The notes below the pieces were generated by a model. It had not been told where the DNA came from, ran no database searches, and worked only from the letters and a program-made list of their open reading frames with translations. Below, piece after piece: positions 42,003-46,934 of a stretch of 46,934 nt of DNA. Each line of letters opens with the position of its first letter. Position 1 is the stretch's first letter. The DNA comes from Terriglobia bacterium (GTDB lineage Bacteria > Acidobacteriota > Terriglobia > UBA7540): the NCBI GenBank assembly GCA_030041095.1, contig JASHON010000145.1, positions 1 to 46,934 of the forward strand, written 5' to 3'. The position numbers were made by a program, and so were the translations under genes.

Positions 42003-43691
42003 ATGTCCACGTCCCAGCCTGACAATCCGCTCATCGTGCAAGGCGACCATACGGTGCTCGCCGAAGTGGCAAGCCCTCGCTTCGCCGAGGCTCGGGACCG
42101 CCTCGTCGTGTTCGCCGAGCTGGTGAAGGCTCCGGAGCACGTCCACACCTATCGCGTCACGCCTCTTTCCGTCTGGAACGCCTGCGCCGCTGGCGCCAAT
42201 GCCGGAGAGATCATTGAAACCCTGCGAGCCTTCTCGAAGTATCCGGTTCCCGAGCATGTGGTTGCCGGCATTCACGACTTCGCGTCGCGTTACGGCCGCC
42301 TCCGGCTCAGCCGCGGCGAGCGCGGCCTCGTGCTTACGGCAACCGACGAAGCCCTGGCAGAGCAGATCGTGCACAGCAAGCCGGTAGCTCCTTATCTCAG
42401 AGAGCGGCTGGCGGCGCTCGAATTCCGGATCGATCCAAAGGACCGTGGCGAGATCAAGCAGGCGCTCATCAGGATTGGCTTTCCGGCCGAAGACCTCGCG
42501 GGCTACACAGATGGCGAAGTCCTGCGATTTTCCTTGCGGCCTACCGCAGTTTGCGGCAGCCCGTTTGTTCTTCGCCCCTATCAAGCTGCAGCGGCCGACG
42601 CGTTCCACGGTGGTGGCAGCGCTCGCGGCGGCTCCGGAGTGATCGTGCTTCCCTGCGGCGCGGGTAAAACGATTGTGGGCCTGGCTTGCATGGAAAAGCT
42701 CCAAAGCTCCGTGCTGATTCTCACAACCAGCGTGACGGCGACCCGCCAGTGGGTTCGGGAACTGCTGGACAAGACCACGCTCGCCGAAGACCAGATTGCC
42801 GAATACAACGGCCAAACTAAAGCCGTCCGGCCCGTCACGGTGGCCACTTATCAGATCATGACCTGGCGGAACGCCTCCGATTCAGACTTTGCCCACCTGG
42901 TGTTGTTTGACCAGCGTAATTGGGGGCTGATTATCTACGATGAAGTCCATCTCTTGCCCGCTCCGGTTTTTCGCGTGACGGCTGGATTGCAAGCGCGGCG
43001 ACGCCTGGGCTTAACGGCCACGCTGGTGCGCGAAGACGGACGTGAGGAGGACGTATTCGCGCTGATCGGACCGAAAAAGGCGGAGGTGCCGTGGAAGGTT
43101 CTGGAACACCAGGGATGGATTGCCACCGCGCGGTGCACCGAGGTGCGCGTGCCCATGCCGGAGAACCTGCGAATGATGTATGCCGTGGCGGATGCGCGGA
43201 ACAAATTTCGCATTGCCGCTGAAAATCCACGGAAGCTTCGCGTCGTCAGCCAGCTCCTCGACGGGCACCCTGATGAAGCCGCGCTGGTTATCGGGACGTA
43301 TCTGGATCAGTTAAAGCAGATTGCGAATCCGCTCGGCCTCCCTGTATTGACCGGCGCCACCCCGCAGCGGAAGCGAGACGAACTCTACGAGCGCTTCCGC
43401 TCGGGCGAAGTTCGCGTACTTGCTGTCTCGAAAGTGGCAAACTTTGCGGTCGACCTGCCGGAAGCGTCCGTCGCCATTCAGGTTTCTGGCACGTTTGGCT
43501 CGCGACAGGAGGAGGCTCAGCGGTTAGGGCGAATCCTCCGGCCCAAGCGAAATGGAGGCCAAGCGCACTTTTATTCAGTGGTCAGCGCCGATACGGTGGA
43601 GCAGGATTTCGCTCTGAAAAGGCAGCTCTTTCTGTGCGAGCAGGGTTATTCTTATTCGATTGTCGATGAGCCCGCAGAGCCATCGATTTGA
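42003..43691 (+). CDS. XPB/Rad25-like superfamily 2 DNA helicase
   Basis: From ATG 42003 the product is 562 residues. It opens with the XPB N-terminal damage-recognition-like domain (NPLIVQGDHTVLAEVASPRF; HTYRVTPLSVWNA). The helicase core shows Walker A VLPCGAGKTIVGLA, the DExH box IIYDEVHLLPAPVF, and motif III GLTATLVREDGREEDVFALI, which includes the XPB-specific RED sequence. Motifs V/VI follow (VSKVANFAVDLPEA; QEEAQRLGRILRPK). Family members unwind DNA in nucleotide-excision repair or transcription in eukaryotes and archaea and occur in some bacteria. It starts 61 bases after the TonB receptor stop. No Bax1-like nuclease, the frequent archaeal partner, is present. Confidence 0.95.
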   Translation: MSTSQPDNPLIVQGDHTVLAEVASPRFAEARDRLVVFAELVKAPEHVHTYRVTPLSVWNACAAGANAGEIIETLRAFSKYPVPEHVVAGIHDFASRYGRLRLSRGERGLVLTATDEALAEQIVHSKPVAPYLRERLAALEFRIDPKDRGEIKQALIRIGFPAEDLAGYTDGEVLRFSLRPTAVCGSPFVLRPYQAAAADAFHGGGSARGGSGVIVLPCGAGKTIVGLACMEKLQSSVLILTTSVTATRQWVRELLDKTTLAEDQIAEYNGQTKAVRPVTVATYQIMTWRNASDSDFAHLVLFDQRNWGLIIYDEVHLLPAPVFRVTAGLQARRRLGLTATLVREDGREEDVFALIGPKKAEVPWKVLEHQGWIATARCTEVRVPMPENLRMMYAVADARNKFRIAAENPRKLRVVSQLLDGHPDEAALVIGTYLDQLKQIANPLGLPVLTGATPQRKRDELYERFRSGEVRVLAVSKVANFAVDLPEASVAIQVSGTFGSRQEEAQRLGRILRPKRNGGQAHFYSVVSADTVEQDFALKRQLFLCEQGYSYSIVDEPAEPSI

Positions 43692-43821
43692 ATGTGTTTG
43701 CCGTCCCGGAGCATTTTGAAGCGAAGGGCGTCTTTGCCGCTAATGTGTTTTCTCTGCGGATCGACGCGAATATCGAGATGACGACGTTGTTCAGTGCCTG
43801 CCGCGTGCAGCCTCAACACAC

Positions 43822-45126
43822 TCACATTTCCCAATGCAGCCGGATGGCGAAAATATTCGCCGGGCCGCGGACGTGATTGTAGGCTGGGTCAACGGCCAAC
43901 TGATAGTCCACGGTAAGCCAGAAGTGTTTGGCTGCTTTCCAACTGTAGTAAGCTTCACCCAGGCGTTCCGGGCGATAGTCGAGCGCGCCATCACCCACGG
44001 TTATTCCGAGCCCACCGTTGGCGAGGAACTGGCGATGAACGGCAGTGAGTCCATCAACCACGGCAGCCAAGCCGACGGTGTCCCCAGGCCGGTCCCACGC
44101 GTCCCCTTTCAAGCTAAAACCTAAAGACGCCGTGCGATCTACATCCGTGAACTCCCACACCTGGGTCCTGCCGTTGCCCCAGCCGAGCCGCATGAACATT
44201 CCCAAGTCTTTGCGGATTTGCTGCTCCGCATTCACCCCAAATCCGTATTTCGTCCGGTATTGGAGCATGCCGTTCGCACTGATACTCCGAGGATCGCTCA
44301 AGACCTCTTGATAGCTTCCCATATGCGCCCGTTCTTTCCACGCGAGCAGGCGCACCGCGCCGTCATGCCCCGAAAAGGAGTATTGCCGCTCCAGTTCCCC
44401 AGCCGCCGACCAGGCGTGCGCCAGGTCCCAATCCATTCTCACGCCGTTTGCAACCTTCGAGACTTGGAAAATGCCGGCGCGCGCTGCCCATGAACCGATA
44501 TCCAGCTCCGACGATAGGCCATTCGTGACGCCGAGGGTGTCCGCGGGGTAGTCCCACGCGATGTTGTTTACAAAGGCCCAATTCATGAACTGCATTCTGG
44601 CATCATTCGCGTAAGTGTTCTGATCAAAAACGTCCGTCACGGCAAAATGACCCACGGTAAAGATTAACTTCCGCTTTCCGCCACCCTTGGCTCCAGGATT
44701 GTGCTCGTTGCCGAGCGAAAGCGTTTGCCTGAAGTAGGCGCGCGCGATGACGGCGTCCGGATAGGTCTCGCCTAACCGGTACGCTTCGCCGCTTGGGAAC
44801 GAGGCGAGCCCCGTGGTGTTGCTCAGACCGTAGCCTTGCCATGAAAGGGCGTCCACGTCAAACTCGCCTCCGCTCCACGGACGTACTCCTCCCATGACAT
44901 CAAAAGAAAACGTGTCCTTCACTTCTCCATTGGGATCCAGACTGTTGGCGCCTGAATATTGCGCCGGAAAAGGCAAAACACCCTGGCCAATGAGAGTGGA
45001 TTGAAAATGGACGTACCAATCGCGCGTGTTCGCAGGTGTGCTTGGTTGCGAGGCCTCCTGGCCGCGGACAGGCGAGGAGATCAGTATTAGCAAGAGAGTG
45101 GTTGCTGCCAGCGCTTGTTTCAACAC
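43822..45126 (-). CDS. OprB-like carbohydrate-selective porin
   Basis: The 434-residue protein starts at GTG 45126 and has a signal peptide (ALAATTLLLILISSPVRG). The mature region shows the OprB pattern: FQSTLIGQGVLPFPAQYSGA, WSGGEFDVDALSWQGYGLSN, LIFTVGHFAVTDVFDQNTYA, FMNWAFVNNIAWDYPADTLG, and a C-terminal VDYQLAVDPAYNHVRGPANI, then FAIRLHWEM. OprB-type porins let sugars or other small carbohydrates diffuse through the outer membrane. The upstream region contains the dispersed palindromic repeat at 45174-45249. It is convergent with the helicase. Confidence 0.9.
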   Translation of the reverse strand: MLKQALAATTLLLILISSPVRGQEASQPSTPANTRDWYVHFQSTLIGQGVLPFPAQYSGANSLDPNGEVKDTFSFDVMGGVRPWSGGEFDVDALSWQGYGLSNTTGLASFPSGEAYRLGETYPDAVIARAYFRQTLSLGNEHNPGAKGGGKRKLIFTVGHFAVTDVFDQNTYANDARMQFMNWAFVNNIAWDYPADTLGVTNGLSSELDIGSWAARAGIFQVSKVANGVRMDWDLAHAWSAAGELERQYSFSGHDGAVRLLAWKERAHMGSYQEVLSDPRSISANGMLQYRTKYGFGVNAEQQIRKDLGMFMRLGWGNGRTQVWEFTDVDRTASLGFSLKGDAWDRPGDTVGLAAVVDGLTAVHRQFLANGGLGITVGDGALDYRPERLGEAYYSWKAAKHFWLTVDYQLAVDPAYNHVRGPANIFAIRLHWEM

Positions 45127-45173
45127 AAGATTGCCTATAAGGGGCGCGATCGCACAAGAAGACTACGCTTCGT

Positions 45174-45249
45174 ATCTTCGAAAACAAATGCCGGGATTCT
45201 TCGCTACGCTCAGAATGACATTCGTTCAAGGCGTCTTTCAGCATCCTGC
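45174..45249. repeat. Dispersed palindromic repeat, inverted relative to 31087-31195
   Basis: The reverse complement of this segment (CAGGATGCTGAAAGACGCC, CGAATGTCATTCTGAGCGTA, GCGAAGAATCCCGGC) matches the left part of the repeat at 31087 with only a few differences over about 70 bases. It lies about 50 bases upstream of the porin start. Confidence 0.82.
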
Positions 45250-45605
45250 TGGAGCTGCAACATTCCCCTATGACGACAGGTAGCTTGTAACGGCTTCGTT
45301 CCGGAAAGGCTCACCCAGCGCGCAGCAGGCGGCAAAGCCGCGAGCCGCGGCCGCGGAGACGGCGCGGAATTTGCGCACGGCTCGCGCAAAACCGGCCTGT
45401 CACTTTCCAGTAAGTTCTTGGGTGTGGCTAATAAGGCGGGAATTGAAACGGTGCGTTCGAGTAAGACGAGAAAACCGGGTTACCTCTTCACAACCGCTTC
45501 TAACACGCCATTCGGTGCACGCCACATCCCATACGTTCTTCGCCCCGATCTTCCATATACCTCTTTTCTTTACATCGTCACTCTTGAGTTGTCAACCAAA
45601 ATCAG
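45250..45605. other. Intergenic, no gene recognised
   Basis: This interval contains GGAAAGGCTCACCCAGCGCG and CAGGCGGCAAAGCCGCGAGC, a diverged relative of the CAGGCGGCGGAGCCGC phrases at 30884 and 30975. About 45450-45600 is AT-richer and has short open frames without protein-like composition. Confidence 0.4.
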
Positions 45606-45725
45606 GTTTGAATCGTAAGGCCTCAGTTTTGGGATCGTAGCGCCGCCGTCCCGGCGGCAAACGCCGGCAAGATGCCGGCGCCACAGCGAGCGGCGAACCC
45701 AAAACTGAGGGCTTAGTTTGAATCG
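45606..45725. mobile_element. 100-bp MITE-like element with 18-bp inverted ends and 10-bp target duplication
   Basis: The element spans 45616-45715. Its left end TAAGGCCTCAGTTTTGGG and the reverse complement of its right end TAAGCCCTCAGTTTTGGG differ at one base. It is flanked on both sides by an exact GTTTGAATCG (45606-45615 and 45716-45725), the pattern of a target-site duplication. Inside are hairpins GCCGCC / GGCGGC and CGCCGGC / GCCGGCG. It has no ORF. Confidence 0.85.
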
Positions 45726-45823
45726 GGTTTAACTGAGGGCTGAAAGTGACGGCCTTGAATTCCCGCGAAGGGCGCGCAATGGTGAACAGGGAAAGCCCTT
45801 CCCGGCGACCCGCTGACCGCATT

Positions 45824-46894
45824 TCACTCCTGGCGCGTCACTTCCTCTGCGATCCAGAATTTGCCGGGCTCGCGCTGCGACCGCACGGCCAGCTCGTGAG
45901 CCATCAATTGGATATGCAGTGAATCGACCAGTGTGCCTAATCCCAGGCGCATGGTTTCAACACGGATGATTCGCATGTTGACTGCTTCTTTCACCTGGAG
46001 ATCGGTAAAGAGCATGACTCTTCCGCCATGATCGCAAATGGTCTCAGCCAAGCCCTCCGTAAGCTTGGCGGTGGTTTCGACGCGCCCGCGAGGCTGGAGG
46101 AGATCCTTGCGCGCGATCAGGATGTATCGGTGTCCCGTGTTGACGATTTCGATGGGCCCGTGGCGGAATTGCGCGGCGCTGACGGCCTCGACCGGAGTTC
46201 TGGCCAGCTCCGTGAGTGTCAGCGCGCCCTGATACGCCGTGGCCAGGTCCGCTCCGCGCGACATGAACACGGTGAACGTAGGGTGATTGAAGTACTCAAG
46301 CGTAGGAGGGATCAGTTCATCCTGGCGCTGGAGAATGTTTTCCTGCGCTTCGATCACTTCTCTTAAGCAGTGCGTCACCATGCGGGCGTCCTGGCGCGCG
46401 ATGGCAAAGGCAAGATACATCAGGACCGCAACGGAGCACATATAAGTTTTTGTGGTGACGCCGGACTGCCTGCCGGCCATCATGGGCAGCGCCAGCCCCG
46501 CGCGGCGCGCCAGCGTGCTGGCCTCCACATTCACCACAGCAAGCACCTTCAGCTTGCGGGGCAGCTCCTTGATGAGCCTTACGGCCTCCGCTGTTTCGCC
46601 GGATTGGGAAATCACGATGACCAGCGTATCGGGGCCGATGAATTTCAAGTGATGGTGAACGAGCTCCGCCGTCTCCCACGTGAGCGCCCGGATCCCCTGG
46701 GAAGTCAGATACGCCTGTGCGGGCAGCGCCGCACACAACGATGAGCCCATACCCGTGAACACGACGAGCGGCGGCCACTTCGGCGCCAGGCTGCGAAGCG
46801 CGTTTGTAGGAATCGCGCCCGGGCTGGCGTAGTATTTGCGCACGCCCGCCAAGGCCACAGGCTGCTGGACAATTTCTTCTATTAAGGTAGACAT
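45824..46894 (-). CDS. SIS-domain sugar-phosphate isomerase/deaminase-like protein (GlmS C-terminal type)
   Basis: I choose ATG 46894 (MSTLIEEIVQQPVALAGVRK), giving 356 residues; an in-frame start at 46921 is possible. Two SIS domains are seen: FTGMGSSLCAALPAQAYLTS with the phosphate-binding VIVISQSGETAEAVRLIKEL, and a second with FMSRGADLATAYQGALTLTE and AAQFRHGPIEIVNTGHRY. The RHGPIE motif is characteristic of GlmS-type isomerase domains and fructosamine deglycases. There is no N-terminal glutaminase domain, so it is not a full GlmS; an amino-sugar-phosphate deaminase or isomerase acting on imported sugars is plausible. Residual 46895-46934 holds only upstream sequence. Confidence 0.88.
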   Translation of the reverse strand: MSTLIEEIVQQPVALAGVRKYYASPGAIPTNALRSLAPKWPPLVVFTGMGSSLCAALPAQAYLTSQGIRALTWETAELVHHHLKFIGPDTLVIVISQSGETAEAVRLIKELPRKLKVLAVVNVEASTLARRAGLALPMMAGRQSGVTTKTYMCSVAVLMYLAFAIARQDARMVTHCLREVIEAQENILQRQDELIPPTLEYFNHPTFTVFMSRGADLATAYQGALTLTELARTPVEAVSAAQFRHGPIEIVNTGHRYILIARKDLLQPRGRVETTAKLTEGLAETICDHGGRVMLFTDLQVKEAVNMRIIRVETMRLGLGTLVDSLHIQLMAHELAVRSQREPGKFWIAEEVTRQE

Positions 46895-46934
46895 TGGCCA
46901 CTCAGAATAACTCAAAATCATTCATGCTGCACAC

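Overview
This 46.9 kb GC-rich chromosomal window most resembles an Acidobacteriota genome, probably a soil or sediment lineage. That is inferred from gene content (exopolysaccharide genes, glycoside hydrolases, TonB receptor and other beta-barrels, bacterial XPB helicase, B12 mutase large subunit) and from intergenic regions crowded with several families of short dispersed repeats. No rRNA, tRNA, phage or CRISPR locus is visible.

Layout. At 1-8.6 kb lies an exopolysaccharide block: the N-terminus of a UDP-glucuronate decarboxylase-like epimerase, UDP-glucose 6-dehydrogenase, a Wzc-type tyrosine autokinase, a Wza-type export protein (all minus strand) and a UDP-HexNAc dehydrogenase (plus). Together they would make UDP-GlcA, UDP-Xyl and a UDP-HexNAc-uronate and control polymer export. 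At 8.7-16.9 kb are housekeeping genes: rmuC, a small conserved gene, a B12-dependent acyl-CoA mutase large subunit, gamma-glutamyltranspeptidase, translationally coupled hemD-hemE, and a Tat-exported sugar-isomerase-like protein. At 17-25.6 kb are an SDR, a thiolase/3-hydroxyacyl-CoA dehydrogenase pair, a periplasmic protein, and a pntAA-pntAB-pntB operon followed closely by a secreted glycosidase. At 25.6-26.6 kb is a gene-poor stretch with an AT-rich iteron-like patch and apparent gene remnants, preceding a 1287-residue hybrid histidine kinase. At 30.4-39 kb the sequence is repeat-rich: a PadR regulator/membrane protein pair with a palindromic operator over its start codon, a HicB-like remnant, two arrays of REP-like units around an alpha-L-rhamnosidase, and a REP-associated (RAYT) transposase embedded in one array. 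At 38.8-46.9 kb are an outer-membrane beta-barrel, a TonB receptor, an XPB-like helicase, an OprB-type porin and a SIS-domain sugar-phosphate protein.

The most unusual content is the non-autonomous repeat ecology. It includes 63-bp tandem arrays bracketing a small coiled-coil gene, and a 133-bp MITE-like family with 19-bp terminal inverted repeats (three copies, two just upstream of genes). A separate 100-bp MITE-like element has 18-bp inverted ends and an exact 10-bp flanking direct repeat. The RAYT/REP system has one REP unit that carries the 3' end of the transposase gene. All functions are inferred by reading motifs; no database search was run.
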